Shown: positions 55,148 through 64,000 of the stretch, in pieces | Layout: every line of letters begins with the position of its first letter | How positions within the stretch are numbered: the stretch's first letter is position 1 | Assembly: GCA_947503435.1 (NCBI GenBank) | Contig: CANNDL010000003.1 | Coordinates: 434,001 to 498,000, forward strand | Length of the DNA: 64,000 bases | Origin: an uncultured Kangiella sp. | Lineage (GTDB): Bacteria > Pseudomonadota > Gammaproteobacteria > Enterobacterales > Kangiellaceae | Direction of reading: 5' to 3' | Made by a program: the position numbers and the translations under genes | Notes under the pieces: model-generated | The model's database searches: none | What the model was told of the DNA's origin: nothing | Seen by the model: only the letters and a program-made list of their open reading frames with translations

Positions 55148-55306
55148 CAAAGCGATAAGTCCTTGTTTTGTTAACTGGTTCCAAAATTTATCAGCCTAAG
55201 CATAAACTAGCAGTTTCAGAATGTCCAAAATTAGTAGCAAATTGCTATTTGCGCTCGCTTCAATTGTCGCTAAAATGATAACAATTAATAACTTACTGCT
55301 AAGTCT

Positions 55307-55846
55307 ATGACTATACGTCGATTTAAATCATTTACCCCTAAAATTGAAAGTGGCACTTTTGTCGATCCAACCGCTTTAGTATTAGGTGATGTCGAAATTG
55401 GAGAAGATAGCTCCATATGGCCTATGGCAGTGCTACGTGGTGACGTCCATTCAATTAGAATTGGCAAACGCACCAGTATTCAAGATGGGACTGTTTGCCA
55501 TGTCACTCACGACGGACCTTTTGATCCAGGTGGGTTCGATTTATTCGTTGGTGACAATGTCACGATAGGGCATAAAGCGATTCTTCATGGTTGTCATATA
55601 GAAAATAACTGCTTGATTGGTATGGGTGCCGTGGTAATGGATGGCGCCATTATTCGTGAACATGTGATAATAGGCGCTAATAGCTTAGTGCCTCCAGGTC
55701 GTGAGTTAGAAGGGGGTTATTTATGGGTTGGCTCCCCGGCGCGAAAAATCCGTAAACTAACTCAAGAAGAATTAGGCTTTTTTGAGTATTCTGCTAACAA
55801 TTACGTGCGTATAAAGAATGAGCACTTAAATGATAGCGATATTTAG
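55307..55846 (+). CDS. gamma-carbonic anhydrase-like hexapeptide protein (YrdA/CaiE)
   Basis: A 179-residue left-handed beta-helix protein: GTFVDPTALVLGDVEIGEDSSIWPMAVLRGD (~17-47, read in parts), then hexapeptide repeats with GHKAILHGC, IGMGAVVMDGAII and VPPGRELEGGYLWVGSPARKIRKL. The metal His residues are at positions equivalent to H67, H90 and H95 (CHVTHD, GHKAILHG), so zinc or iron binding is likely. Enzymatic activity in this subgroup is uncertain. Divergent from the PAS-GGDEF-EAL gene. Confidence 0.93.
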   Translation: MTIRRFKSFTPKIESGTFVDPTALVLGDVEIGEDSSIWPMAVLRGDVHSIRIGKRTSIQDGTVCHVTHDGPFDPGGFDLFVGDNVTIGHKAILHGCHIENNCLIGMGAVVMDGAIIREHVIIGANSLVPPGRELEGGYLWVGSPARKIRKLTQEELGFFEYSANNYVRIKNEHLNDSDI

Positions 55847-55856
55847 ATCATAAAAT

Positions 55857-55891
55857 AACAAAAAAGGCCGTCATTGACGGCCTTTTTTGTT
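55857..55891. terminator. bidirectional intrinsic terminator
   Basis: A 16-bp stem beginning AACAAAAAAGGCCGTC and ending GACGGCCTTTTTTGTT, ATT loop, between the gamma-CA gene (+) and DUF481 (-). Confidence 0.93.
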
Positions 55892-55906
55892 ATTGAACAT
55901 CACTGC

Positions 55907-56638
55907 TTAGAAACTATAGCTAACACCAATAGAAGCTGTAGTATCGGTTTTATCCCGACCTACTGGAACCACTGAGTTGTGATTCACTAAATAAGCGGCC
56001 TTTAATGCCAAGCTATCAGATAACTTAGCCGTAACCGCTGACTCAGAAGTATAAGTATCAACCTCTTCACCAAAAATTGCAGTCAACTTCTGGGTAAATT
56101 GTGCATTATCAGAAATTTTGTAGGCATAATCCAAATCACCGCGTAGCACAGCTTCTTTTTCGTCTTCACCAACAAATACAGCATTTACTCTATAACCAGC
56201 AGCAATACCTAACGAAAGATGTCCTGAATCGTCTTGAAAGATTTCGCGACCATAACCAAAATATACGCCTGACTGGAAATCATAAGCACCAAAATAATCA
56301 TTCACATAATCTAAAGTGCCATATAAAAAGTCTTTTTCTGACAAATCATAGCGGTTATTCCAGGCAAAGGTATAACGCTCAGCAGATCGAACATCATCAG
56401 TTGCGTTATTGATTCCCGTTACCGTAAAGCCCATTGCATAAGGCTCAGAGATACGAGTAACCCAATTAAATGCACCGTTAAGGCTTGTGGTATCTGTATT
56501 ACCTGATGTAGTTACAAAACCAAAGTCCAAATTACCTTTTGAACCTTCTTCCGGTGCATCACCCAATAAACCAGATGCATTTGCGCTACCCATTGATACT
56601 GCAGCTGCAACAGCTACAAAAATAGTTGCCAATTTCAT
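55907..56638 (-). CDS. DUF481 (YdiY-like) outer-membrane protein
   Basis: A 243-residue outer-membrane beta-barrel candidate: signal MKLATIFVAVAAAVSMGSANA|S; NLDFGFVTTSGNTDTTSLNG (~36-55, the DUF481 opening); strands ending in aromatic residues; and a C-terminal ...ASIGVSYSF with terminal Phe, the BAM recognition signature. Function unknown. The strong bidirectional terminator lies after its stop. Confidence 0.92.
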   Translation of the reverse strand: MKLATIFVAVAAAVSMGSANASGLLGDAPEEGSKGNLDFGFVTTSGNTDTTSLNGAFNWVTRISEPYAMGFTVTGINNATDDVRSAERYTFAWNNRYDLSEKDFLYGTLDYVNDYFGAYDFQSGVYFGYGREIFQDDSGHLSLGIAAGYRVNAVFVGEDEKEAVLRGDLDYAYKISDNAQFTQKLTAIFGEEVDTYTSESAVTAKLSDSLALKAAYLVNHNSVVPVGRDKTDTTASIGVSYSF

Positions 56639-56722
56639 GTTAAAAACCTCTGTATATAAGTGGGCGCAATTTTACCCGTCTGAAACTGAAATTTGTATGA
56701 ATAAATGTAAAAAACTATGTGT

Positions 56723-57481
56723 TTATTGACTTGCCAACCAACCAGAAAAACTCGAATGTTGTAGTTCAATATTATTTAGATAATTGCTTTTAAACTGTCG
56801 ATAAACCGAGTTCTTTATTATTTGCTCCGAAGCTTGGACTGCTCTTCGAGTAAATGGGGAGCCGTCACTGGCTATAGATATAGGCCACTTTTGGATGGAT
56901 GCCTGATGAAGCCATAGACTCAAATCATCTTCGTGGATTAAATTAAGCCACTTAGGATTATTAACTTCATTACAATCTAACAAACTCTTAATGAGTCTTG
57001 TTCTCGTCTTAGAATAAAGACCACTAGCTCTGACAATAGATACTTGATCATGTAGGTGAAGCATATTTCTTTCTGCCTCAAGTAAAATTTTCCCACGAAA
57101 ATTATCTGGCTGAGCAATTGTGCTTTCGCTAATGACACCCAATTGATTAGATCCATATATGCTAGTCGCTGACATGAAAATACAGTGAAAATTACTTTGC
57201 TGCAGTTTTAATTGCTGCAATAGATTGGTGACTGCATCAATATAAGTTTTTTGGTAGGCATCTTCGCTGCGCTCATTAGGTGCAAGCAATATATAAACAT
57301 TATCTAGTAATGGAATCTGTGGTAGCTTTAAGTTCTTGCTTAATAAATCCGCGCGTATATGATTTTCTGACCAATGCTTTTCAGTTCTTGATAACGTTAT
57401 AGCCAATTGATTTTTCGATAAAAGATAATGATAAAAGCGCTTACCAAATTTTCCAGCACCAACAATTAATTGACTAGCCAA
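56723..57481 (-). CDS. NAD(P)-binding epimerase-like protein (YeeZ-like)
   Basis: A 252-residue protein with the Rossmann opening QLIVGAGKFGKRFYHYLL (~4-21) and YILLAPNERSEDAYQKTYIDAV, SATSIYGSNQLGVISE (~105), VRASGLYS and LIHEDDLSLWL. These match the extended short-chain dehydrogenase group of E. coli YeeZ, lacking the classic catalytic YxxxK. Function unknown. The start is TTG at 57481, inside the gmhB stop region (8 bp overlap), so it is probably co-translated with gmhB. Confidence 0.85.
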   Translation of the reverse strand: MASQLIVGAGKFGKRFYHYLLSKNQLAITLSRTEKHWSENHIRADLLSKNLKLPQIPLLDNVYILLAPNERSEDAYQKTYIDAVTNLLQQLKLQQSNFHCIFMSATSIYGSNQLGVISESTIAQPDNFRGKILLEAERNMLHLHDQVSIVRASGLYSKTRTRLIKSLLDCNEVNNPKWLNLIHEDDLSLWLHQASIQKWPISIASDGSPFTRRAVQASEQIIKNSVYRQFKSNYLNNIELQHSSFSGWLASQ

Positions 57482-58016
57482 TTGCTTCGACGAGCTTTGT
57501 TAAGCTTTTTTCTATTTGAATATTCTTTCCTGCTAGCTTTTCCAAGGTTTTCAATCCTTTGCCGGTTAGCAACAATACAAAAGGGCAGTCAAATGCCTGT
57601 GCACATTCATAATCAGACTTTGAATCACCCACAAAAACTATTTCACTCGGATCAAGATCAAATTTATTAGCAATACGTTCAAGCATTAAGGTTTTTGGTT
57701 TTCGGCATTCGCAGTTGTCGTCGGGATGATGTGGGCAAAACTCAATGTGATTAATACGGGCGTTTTTTTCTGCTAGCAAACTAATCATTTTTTGATGCAT
57801 CGCATCCAAAACTAATTCATCATAATAGCCGCGACCAATACCCGATTGATTAGTCGCTATAGCAACTTTAAACTTTTTATTTAATTCTGCTATAGCGCCT
57901 AAACTACCCGCAATTGGAATCCACTCTACTGGCGATTTAATATAAGCATCTGAATCGTGATTAATTACCCCATCACGGTCCAGAACAATTGCTTTAATTT
58001 TTGACCAATCAATCAT
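57474..58016 (-). CDS. gmhB: D-glycero-beta-D-manno-heptose 1,7-bisphosphate 7-phosphatase
   Basis: HAD-family phosphatase in heptose synthesis for LPS. The 180-residue protein has motif I AIVLDRDGVINHDS (~9-22), TNQSGIGRGYY, the structural zinc loop CPHHPDDNCECRKPK (Cys/His cluster, ~91-105), and motif III/IV FVGDSKSDYECA (~128). An upstream ATG (58061) adds 15 residues that overlap glyS, so ATG 58016 is chosen. Acts between the kinase and adenylyltransferase steps of HldE (47911). Confidence 0.95.
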   Translation of the reverse strand: MIDWSKIKAIVLDRDGVINHDSDAYIKSPVEWIPIAGSLGAIAELNKKFKVAIATNQSGIGRGYYDELVLDAMHQKMISLLAEKNARINHIEFCPHHPDDNCECRKPKTLMLERIANKFDLDPSEIVFVGDSKSDYECAQAFDCPFVLLLTGKGLKTLEKLAGKNIQIEKSLTKLVEAIG

Positions 58017-58023
58017 TAGAAGC

Positions 58024-60084
58024 TTAGCTTTGTAGTAATGAAATATCTGCAACCGAGCCAAGCAGACCTTGTAACTTTTTCAACATAGCCAAACGATTTG
58101 CTTTTACTTCAGGGGCTTCAGCATTAACCATTACTTTATCGAAGAAAGCATCCACATCATCTCGCAAACTTGCTAAGTGAGCTAGCTTATCTTGATAAGT
58201 CTCTAATGTTGATTGTTTAGTTTCAGCATCATTGATGGTTGTTGCCAAACTTTTTTCTTCAGTTTGTTGCAATAAGCTCTCATTAATAGAATCTGATATA
58301 TCAATATCTGCTTTTGCTAGAATATTTTTAACACGCTTATTCGCTGCTGATAAACTTTCAGCTTCAGGCAGGGATTGGAAAAATTGAACCGCTTTTACAC
58401 GAGCATCAAAATCAGTAGGTGTTGAAGGTTTTAAAGCAAGAACTGCATTAATAGTGTTGGAATCTATACCGGATTCTAAATACCAAGCTTTAAAGCGCTC
58501 TAGTATAAATTCAAATACTTCAGTCTCAACATTACTATTGGTTAGCTTGCCAGATAAGTTTGTTTTGGCAAGTCCAATTAATTCTTTCAAATCAATATTT
58601 AAATTGTTTTCCACTAAGGTTCTTATTAGACCAATGGCTGAGCGACGTAATGCAAAGGGATCTTTAGAGCCTTTAGGAATTTGACCGATACCAAAAATGC
58701 CTACTAAGGTATCAATGCGATCAGCGATAGCAACTGCCTGCCCTACTGGGTTTTGCGCCAACTTATCACCGGAATACTTTGGCAAGTATTGCTCAGTCAT
58801 AGCAATAGCGACATTATCGTTTTCACCATCATGACGGGCATAATATGTTCCCATGACCCCTTGCAACTTATCAAATTCACCAACCATGTTAGTCGCTAGA
58901 TCGCATTTTGATAGAAGGCCTGCTCTTTCTGCCTGTTCGTCATTCGCATCAATTTGTGGTGCAATAGCTTTGGAAATTTTCGCAACTCTCTCAGCTTTTT
59001 CTTGAACCGATCCCAAATCTTTTTGGAAGACCACTTTCTTGAGATGTGCTTGATGGCTTTCTAGGGTAACTTTCTTATCCGTATCGAAGAAGAATTTTGC
59101 ATCGGCTAAACGTGGGCGAATAACTTTTTCGTTTCCACTGATAATAGTTTGCGGATTTGAACTTTCAATATTGGCTACGGTTATAAAATTAGGTAACAAG
59201 TTGCCATCTTTATCGAGCACATGAAAATACTTTTGATGTTCAGCCATTGAAGAAACTAAACATTCGCTTGGAACTCCTAAAAATTCATTATCGAATTTCC
59301 CAGTTAAAGCTACAGGCCATTCAACCAGACTGGTTACTTCATCAAGCAAACTATCAGAAATTTGCGCAAGGCCTCCAATTTTTTCTGCTTCAGCTTTAAC
59401 CTGAGCTTCTATCGTAGCTTTGCGATTTCCATAATCAACATCAACTTTTGCATCAAATAATTTAGCCGCATACTCTTCTGCGCTATCAAATGTTATAGCG
59501 CCTGGTGCCATAAAGCGATGACCGCGTGATTGATTACCAGTCTTAACGCCAATAATATTGGCATCAATAACATCGTGTCCATGCATAAGAACTGCCCAGT
59601 GCACCGGACGAATAAATTGTTCAGCTCTATCTCCCCAACGCATTGCTTTAGCAATCGGAAGTTTTTTCAAAGCGCCGTTAATTATGGTTTCAATTAACTC
59701 ACTTAAACTCTTTCCTTTTTGGGCGATGGTATAGCCCAAGCGCTCACCTTTATCGGTTGCAATTCTTTCTAGCTGTTCAACAGTTACTCCACAAGATTTT
59801 GCAAAACCAACCGCTGCAGGTTTAGCATTACCTTCCGCATCATAAGCAGCTGCTACTGCTGGACCTAAGCGCTCTACATTCTTATCAGGCTGACTCGTAG
59901 CCAATTGTCGAACAATTATCGCTAAACGACGCGGCGCCGCATAATTTTCAATGCTATCGAATTCAAAATCATTGGTTTCTAAGTTGGTTTTTAAGTTTTG
60001 CAATAAAGCATCGCTTAAAGTTTTTAAAGACTTCGGTGGTAGTTCTTCTGTGCCTAGTTCAAATAATAAGTCTTGCTTGCTCAT
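58024..60084 (-). CDS. glyS: glycyl-tRNA synthetase beta subunit
   Basis: Large subunit of the alpha2beta2 glycyl-tRNA synthetase. The 686-residue protein opens [20 protein letters not shown] and has [25 protein letters not shown] (~190), [18 protein letters not shown] (~283), [17 protein letters not shown] (~415) and [18 protein letters not shown] (~500), all family blocks. Length matches E. coli GlyS (689). It overlaps glyQ by 4 bp (ATGA). Confidence 0.98.
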   Translation of the reverse strand: MSKQDLLFELGTEELPPKSLKTLSDALLQNLKTNLETNDFEFDSIENYAAPRRLAIIVRQLATSQPDKNVERLGPAVAAAYDAEGNAKPAAVGFAKSCGVTVEQLERIATDKGERLGYTIAQKGKSLSELIETIINGALKKLPIAKAMRWGDRAEQFIRPVHWAVLMHGHDVIDANIIGVKTGNQSRGHRFMAPGAITFDSAEEYAAKLFDAKVDVDYGNRKATIEAQVKAEAEKIGGLAQISDSLLDEVTSLVEWPVALTGKFDNEFLGVPSECLVSSMAEHQKYFHVLDKDGNLLPNFITVANIESSNPQTIISGNEKVIRPRLADAKFFFDTDKKVTLESHQAHLKKVVFQKDLGSVQEKAERVAKISKAIAPQIDANDEQAERAGLLSKCDLATNMVGEFDKLQGVMGTYYARHDGENDNVAIAMTEQYLPKYSGDKLAQNPVGQAVAIADRIDTLVGIFGIGQIPKGSKDPFALRRSAIGLIRTLVENNLNIDLKELIGLAKTNLSGKLTNSNVETEVFEFILERFKAWYLESGIDSNTINAVLALKPSTPTDFDARVKAVQFFQSLPEAESLSAANKRVKNILAKADIDISDSINESLLQQTEEKSLATTINDAETKQSTLETYQDKLAHLASLRDDVDAFFDKVMVNAEAPEVKANRLAMLKKLQGLLGSVADISLLQS

Positions 60085-61010
60085 GAATTGCTCTCCTTAT
60101 TATTCGAATTCTGTAGCATAGGAAAACCCAAAGACTCTCGTGCCGCATAGTAACTTTCGGCTACTGAGCGTGATAAAGTTCGCACTCGTAAGATAAAGCG
60201 TTGACGTTCGGTTACTGAAATTGCATGGCGCGCATCGAGTAAGTTAAATGCATGCGAAGCTTTTAATACCATTTCATAAGCAGGCAAAGGAAGGTTATGT
60301 TCCATTAATCGAGCGCATTCGCTTTCGCAATAATCAAAAAATTCAAATAGCTTTTCTACATTGGCATATTCAAAGTTATAGGTTGATTGCTCCACTTCAT
60401 TTTGGTGGAACACATCCCGGTAGTAAACTTTGCCCAAAGGGCCGTCAGTCCATACCAGATCAAATATTGAATCAACGCCTTGTAAGTACATGGCAATACG
60501 TTCTAAGCCGTAAGTTATTTCACCCATAACCGGCTTACACTCCAGTCCGCCTACTTGTTGGAAATAGGTGAATTGAGTAACTTCCATACCATTGAGCCAA
60601 ACTTCCCAGCCAAGACCCCAAGCGCCAAGCGTAGGTGACTCCCAGTTATCTTCTACAAAACGAATATCATGTTCTAAAGGATCGACCCCTAAAGCTTTCA
60701 TAGAGCCCAAGTACATTTCTTGAATTTCTAATGGCGATGGCTTAATCACCACCTGATACTGGTAGTAATGCTGCAGGCGATTAGGGTTTTCACCATAGCG
60801 ACCATCAGTAGGGCGACGACATGGCTGCACATAAGCCGCGCTCCACGGCTCTGGGCCAATGGCTCTTAAAAAAGTAGCGGGGTGGAATGTGCCTGCACCC
60901 ACTTCTAAATCTAATGGTTGCTGAATCACACAACCTTGCTCTGCCCAATAGTTTTGCAGGGTCAGAATAAGCCCCTGAAAAGTTTTAGTATTTTCGTTAC
61001 CAATACTCAC
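60081..61010 (-). CDS. glyQ: glycyl-tRNA synthetase alpha subunit
   Basis: Catalytic subunit; 309 residues: [40 protein letters not shown] (~34-55, read in parts), [22 protein letters not shown] (motif 2 region), [20 protein letters not shown] (motif 3). The start is GTG 61010 with AAGGCGAC 5 nt before it. A sigma-70-like promoter lies 75-105 bp upstream. Confidence 0.98.
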   Translation of the reverse strand: MSIGNENTKTFQGLILTLQNYWAEQGCVIQQPLDLEVGAGTFHPATFLRAIGPEPWSAAYVQPCRRPTDGRYGENPNRLQHYYQYQVVIKPSPLEIQEMYLGSMKALGVDPLEHDIRFVEDNWESPTLGAWGLGWEVWLNGMEVTQFTYFQQVGGLECKPVMGEITYGLERIAMYLQGVDSIFDLVWTDGPLGKVYYRDVFHQNEVEQSTYNFEYANVEKLFEFFDYCESECARLMEHNLPLPAYEMVLKASHAFNLLDARHAISVTERQRFILRVRTLSRSVAESYYAARESLGFPMLQNSNNKESNS

Positions 61011-61085
61011 AATAGTCGCCTTGTTTTGACTTCACTTACCCAATCTTGGGCCAAAGTCACTGTTTGAATTCGCTCAAAGAGCGAA

Positions 61086-61114
61086 ATTATACGGTAAATC
61101 CCTATATTTTCTAA
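61086..61114 (-). promoter_or_regulatory. glyQS promoter with leader hairpins
   Basis: Minus-strand -35 TTAGAA (61109-61114), 17-bp spacer, -10 TATAAT (61086-61091). Just downstream, TTCGCTC-AAA-GAGCGAA (61069-61085) forms a 7-bp hairpin near the transcript start. CCCAA-TC-TTGGG (61039-61050) forms another. Confidence 0.6.
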
Positions 61115-61167
61115 CCTTATCGAGTGTTTTATGGTAAAAAACACTAAATTTATTAAAGATTCTTGCC

Positions 61168-61716
61168 ATGACTAAGCGTTGTTTTTGGGTTTCTAGCGAT
61201 CCACTCTATATTGAATACCACGATACTGAGTGGGGTATTCCTGTTTATGACGACCAAAAACTCTTTGAAATGCTTTGTTTAGAAGGAGCGCAAGCAGGAT
61301 TAAGCTGGATTACAGTGCTAAAAAAGCGGCAACATTATCGTAAAGTATTTGATAATTTTGATGCCAAGAAAATCGCAAAATACGATCAGAAAAAGCGCGA
61401 ACAGCTACTATCTGACCCTGGCATCATTCGCAATAAACTTAAAGTAAACGCATTTATAGTCAATGCGCAAATTTATTTACGAATCAAAGAAAGCATGTCT
61501 TTTAGTGACTATATTTGGCAATTTGTTGATGGCGAGCCAATGATCAACCACTGGAAAGATCGTTCCGAGGTGCCGGCCACTAGTCCTGAATCTGATGCCA
61601 TGGCCAAACAACTTAAAAAAGAAGGGTTTAAATTCGTTGGCTCCACAATCTGCTACGCCTTTATGCAGGCCTGCGGCATGGTTAATGACCATACTGCCGA
61701 TTGCGATTTCCGCTAA
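61168..61716 (+). CDS. tag: DNA-3-methyladenine glycosylase I
   Basis: Excises 3-methyladenine from DNA. The 182-residue protein has the Tag opening CFWVSSDPLYIEYHDTEWG (C5, H18), LCLEGAQAGLSWITVLKKR, and the C-terminal NDHTADC (H175, C179). C5, H18, H175 and C179 form the zinc snap typical of Tag. Divergent from glyQ, an E. coli-like neighbourhood. Its stop is 1 bp from the stop of the small membrane gene. Confidence 0.97.
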   Translation: MTKRCFWVSSDPLYIEYHDTEWGIPVYDDQKLFEMLCLEGAQAGLSWITVLKKRQHYRKVFDNFDAKKIAKYDQKKREQLLSDPGIIRNKLKVNAFIVNAQIYLRIKESMSFSDYIWQFVDGEPMINHWKDRSEVPATSPESDAMAKQLKKEGFKFVGSTICYAFMQACGMVNDHTADCDFR

Positions 61717-61717
61717 A

Positions 61718-61936
61718 TTAGCCTTTTTTATTCCAATAATTGGCCAGTTGCTTACCAATGCTCACTATCGAGCCAGCCACGCCAATAATGGCGGCAATCA
61801 CTAGCAAAGTAATTTTGCTTTGTTTGCTCATTAGTTGCCATTCTAGAAACTGCTCAGCCATTACACAGCCAATAATTATTAATGATAGGGCATAACAGAT
61901 CAGAGTAAACTTCGGCATAGTTTGAAATTTAAGCAT
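61718..61936 (-). CDS. small membrane protein, unknown
   Basis: A 72-residue protein with two membrane helices (about 9-30 and 42-60: LICYALSLIIIGCVMAEQFL and ITLLVIAAIIGVAGSIVSIG). AGGAACC lies about 9 nt before the ATG. It is the third gene of a tusA-DUF1285-membrane protein row with 1-4 bp gaps, so it is probably co-expressed. No family recognised. Confidence 0.68.
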   Translation of the reverse strand: MLKFQTMPKFTLICYALSLIIIGCVMAEQFLEWQLMSKQSKITLLVIAAIIGVAGSIVSIGKQLANYWNKKG

Positions 61937-61937
61937 T

Positions 61938-62504
61938 TTAAATGGTTCCTAAACTAAAGAATTCGTCAGCGGATATAACCCCTAGATGTCTCTCTTGTTC
62001 CATCATCCTTTCTTCTGCTATTTCTACCAATTCATAAAAAACATTACGGTGGATTAGAGCATTTAAATTTCTTCGAATATTGATATAAGGTGACGGCTCA
62101 CCAGTCTTTTCATCGAGCTCAACCCATAGAGGGTTTTCTTTAGTGAGCAGTATTTGGTTATCGCAATTGTCTTCAAACTGAATCACCACACCTTTATCCG
62201 TCTCTAACTGTTGCATCCGGTTGACTAAAAAAGGGGCGTCTTCAACTTTGATACCCAGCTTTTCTACTGGTGTTACTAGATAATAATGATTATTTTCTTT
62301 TTTGATTACCGTGGAAAAGAGCTTCACTAACCGCTGACGACCGATTGGCGTCCCTTGATAATACCAAAGTCCATCTCGTTTAATGGTTAAGTCCATATCG
62401 CCACAAAATTCGGGATTCCATTTTTCAACCGGCGGTAATGATTGCTCGCTATCTAGTTTCTGCAATTCCGCTAAAATACTCGAAAAATCCTTTTTCTTTT
62501 CCAT
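61938..62504 (-). CDS. DUF1285 family protein
   Basis: A 188-residue protein. The DUF1285 block PPVEKWNPEFCGDMDLTIKRDGLWYYQGTPIGR spans about 24-56 (read in parts); it continues with RLVKLFSTVIKKENNHYYLVTPVEKLGI and VEDAPFLV. Function unknown; DUF1285 proteins are small cytosolic proteins sometimes linked to nutrient sensing. 4 bp after tusA. Confidence 0.93.
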   Translation of the reverse strand: MEKKKDFSSILAELQKLDSEQSLPPVEKWNPEFCGDMDLTIKRDGLWYYQGTPIGRQRLVKLFSTVIKKENNHYYLVTPVEKLGIKVEDAPFLVNRMQQLETDKGVVIQFEDNCDNQILLTKENPLWVELDEKTGEPSPYINIRRNLNALIHRNVFYELVEIAEERMMEQERHLGVISADEFFSLGTI

Positions 62505-62508
62505 AATC

Positions 62509-62763
62509 TTAAGCGCCGAGACCTTTTTTAATTAAATAGCGGTAAGGTACAGATTCTGTATCGCTAGCCAACAATTGATGATCCATGAAAGTACAAAATT
62601 TAGGAATGTCTCGGGTGGTAGAAGGGTCGTCGGCATGAACCAGCAAGACTTCGCCGTCTTGCATTTTTCTTACGTTCAAGCGAACCATCATCACGGGTTC
62701 AGGGCAACGCAGGCCAGTGGCATCATATTCACGATCAAATTGTTCAAATGGAGACAAACTCAT
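62509..62763 (-). CDS. tusA: sulfur carrier protein TusA
   Basis: Transfers sulfur from IscS toward tRNA 2-thiouridine and other pathways. The 84-residue protein has the motif [12 protein letters not shown] with the catalytic Cys (about C20) and the fold residues up to YLIKKGLGA. Length and motif match E. coli TusA. Confidence 0.96.
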   Translation of the reverse strand: MSLSPFEQFDREYDATGLRCPEPVMMVRLNVRKMQDGEVLLVHADDPSTTRDIPKFCTFMDHQLLASDTESVPYRYLIKKGLGA

Positions 62764-62840
62764 AGACTGATTCTAGCTAAGGCTTTGAAAGTGGGCAAAT
62801 TTTAGCCTTTTATTAGAAAGAATCAATCACCAATTTAATG

Positions 62841-62863
62841 TTTGATATATTTTCACTATCAAA
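62841..62863. promoter_or_regulatory. inverted repeat TTTGATA-N9-TATCAAA upstream of the dps-like gene
   Basis: Perfect 7-bp arms with a 9-bp spacer. CTATCAA recurs at 62887, 31 bp (about three helical turns) from CTATCAA at 62856. Candidate redox or iron regulator site. Confidence 0.45.
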
Positions 62864-62868
62864 TGCTT

Positions 62869-62909
62869 TTGAATATTCAATTACAACTATCAAGCAAAAT
62901 CGCTACAAT
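62869..62909 (+). promoter_or_regulatory. dps promoter with 12-bp palindrome
   Basis: Palindrome TTGAATATTCAA (62869-62880) directly abuts -35 TTACAA (62881-62886); after a 17-bp spacer comes -10 TACAAT (62904-62909). The palindrome centre falls near -41.5, a typical activator position. Confidence 0.55.
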
Positions 62910-62955
62910 AATTCTACTATTTTGAATCATGAACACATTTTACACGGAGAGAGCA

Positions 62956-63432
62956 ATGAATAAGCCTATTAATATCGGTATTAACGAACAAGATCGGATT
63001 GCGGTAGGGGAGGGCTTATCACGCCTATTGGCCGATACTTACAGCTTGTATTTACAAACACACAACTTTCATTGGAATGTAACTGGCCCCTTCTTTCAGT
63101 CATTACACACTTTGTTCGAAGAACATTATAACGAATTGGCTGTCGCGGTTGATGATATTGCTGAGCGTATTAGGGCATTAGGTTTAATTGCTCCAGCAAC
63201 CTACACAGAGTTTGCCAAGCTTTCCAGTATTCACGAGATAGCGGGCAATATCAGCGCCAATGAAATGTTAGAGCATTTAGTTGAAAGTCATGAAACCGTA
63301 GTTAGAACCGCTAGAAATATTTTAACGCTCGCTGCTGATGCAGATGATGAATCTTCTGCTAGTCTGCTCTCCGATCGTTTAGTTGTGCATGAGAAGACAG
63401 CATGGATGCTGCGCGCGCATTTAGAAGCTTAA
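62956..63432 (+). CDS. dps: Dps family DNA-binding ferritin
   Basis: Stores iron and protects DNA from oxidative damage. The 158-residue protein (ATG 62956, GGAGAG 7-8 nt upstream) has the four-helix ferritin-like fold with the ferroxidase segment [43 protein letters not shown] (about 31-72, read in parts: [27 protein letters not shown]). A nine-residue longer frame from 62929 was rejected because it lacks an RBS. Promoter palindromes upstream suggest stress control. Confidence 0.93.
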   Translation: MNKPINIGINEQDRIAVGEGLSRLLADTYSLYLQTHNFHWNVTGPFFQSLHTLFEEHYNELAVAVDDIAERIRALGLIAPATYTEFAKLSSIHEIAGNISANEMLEHLVESHETVVRTARNILTLAADADDESSASLLSDRLVVHEKTAWMLRAHLEA

Positions 63433-63437
63433 CCCCG

Positions 63438-64000
63438 CTAGCTTTGCACGATATTCGCAAACACTTTATTGCGACCATCGTGCTTAGCTTTATACAATAA
63501 TCTATCTGCCCGATTTATTACAAAGTCTAAATTTTGATCCTCGTCGGTGTATTCTGTCACCCCGAAACTTGAAGTCACCTTTAACCCTGCCGCTAAAGAT
63601 TCGAAGTCATAGCCTTCAAACTGTTCACGAATTCTTTCTGCAATTTTATAAGCATCGTCTACTGTAGTTTCGGGCAATAAAATTAAAAACTCTTCACCGC
63701 CAATACGACCAATAGTATCCGTATCTCTAAGAATAATTTGGCAAATATCCTTTGTGGCTTGAATAACTTTATCGCCAATATTATGACCAAAACGATCGTT
63801 AATAGCCTTGAAATGATCGAGATCAAAGATAATAACGCTGTAACTAAATTTTCCTTTTTCGCTTTGGTTATGATAATCATCCAATTTACGAAATATATAT
63901 CGGCGGTTTGGCATTCTAGTTAAATTATCAGTTAACGCTAATTTTCTATTTTTAATAGCTAATTTTCGGAACCGGTACATAAACCAGAAAAGCACTAATA
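63438..64000 (-). CDS. GGDEF diguanylate cyclase, N-terminal part cut by window edge
   Basis: C-terminal part of a diguanylate cyclase: the end of a membrane helix (LVLFWFMYRF) then a GGDEF domain with DNLTRMPNRRYIF, IIFDLDHFKAINDRFGHNIGD and the active site IGGEEFLILLPE. An RxxD I-site (RDTD) lies five residues before GGEEF, so product inhibition is likely. The frame is still open at 64000, so the sensor and membrane region lies outside. Five bp separate its stop from that of the dps gene. Confidence 0.93.
   Translation of the reverse strand, partial: LVLFWFMYRFRKLAIKNRKLALTDNLTRMPNRRYIFRKLDDYHNQSEKGKFSYSVIIFDLDHFKAINDRFGHNIGDKVIQATKDICQIILRDTDTIGRIGGEEFLILLPETTVDDAYKIAERIREQFEGYDFESLAAGLKVTSSFGVTEYTDEDQNLDFVINRADRLLYKAKHDGRNKVFANIVQS

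Noticed and set aside
62845-62890. OxyR tandem motif in the dps promoter
   Set aside because: ATAT-N7-CTAT is present once, but the next two quarter-sites do not fit the spacing.

Overview
The window is a gene-dense chromosomal segment (roughly 40% G+C by eye) of a Gram-negative gammaproteobacterium. It encodes many Sec signal peptides and lipoprotein boxes, outer-membrane and LPS-heptose genes (hldE, gmhB), and the neighbourhoods fmt/def | lysM-dprA-smg, rhlB | trxA-rho, ftsYEX-rpoH and tag | glyQS. Low G+C and the protein flavour suggest the Kangiella/Aliikangiella/Pleionea group (Oceanospirillales), but this is inference. No tRNA, rRNA, CRISPR array, insertion sequence or prophage was recognised. 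No gene-free stretch exceeds about 240 bp.

Layout. 1-6204: fmt (cut by the window edge) and def face left; an ankyrin-like anchored protein, a LysM protein, dprA and smg face right. 6298-13151: LysE exporter, lipoprotein, tsaC, hemF, a tiny membrane gene and hemB, then a TonB-C-like secreted protein, a DUF4197 lipoprotein, an alpha/beta hydrolase and an acyl-CoA thioesterase. 13159-19889: two paralogous micro-lipoproteins, rhlB divergent from trxA, a CPBP protease, a TolB-like/TPR membrane protein and rho. 19986-23583: ubiD-fre, a solute-binding lipoprotein and twin small membrane proteins. 23593-30091: rpoH and ftsYEX, separated by VOC, DUF1304, YCII/DGPF and ECF42 sigma factor genes. 30232-37970: rsmD, a GGCT-like protein, ppiC, rsmJ, an RluA-type pseudouridine synthase, a DUF2975/XRE pair, a UDG-like protein, DUF1415, an FMN reductase, TetR and an MBL hydrolase. 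38065-42010: an MMPL exporter / LolA-like / TetR operon. 42145-51756: FGGY kinase with AraC regulator, a periplasmic protein, oligopeptidase A, an LPS-type glycosyltransferase, hldE, gor and a TraB/GumN protein. 51766-64000: an ATP-grasp enzyme, a PAS-GGDEF-EAL protein, gamma carbonic anhydrase, DUF481, a YeeZ-like protein, gmhB, glyS, glyQ, tag, DUF1285, tusA, a Dps-type ferritin and the C-terminal part of a diguanylate cyclase.

The most striking signals are regulatory. Two perfect CIRCE elements (HrcA operators) sit in tandem, 31 bp apart, directly upstream of rpoH, which would put the sigma-32 gene under the GroE-sensing repressor HrcA. About 0.9 kb away, the YCII/DGPF-ECF42 pair is preceded by TGTCGA-N17-CGTC, which fits the promoter motif I recall for ECF42 sigma factors. 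Other candidates are TetR-type operators before the 36.1-37.9 kb and 38-42 kb units, palindromes in the dps promoter, a 21-bp palindrome next to an XRE gene, and a CPBP protease whose complete first membrane helix requires an AUU start.
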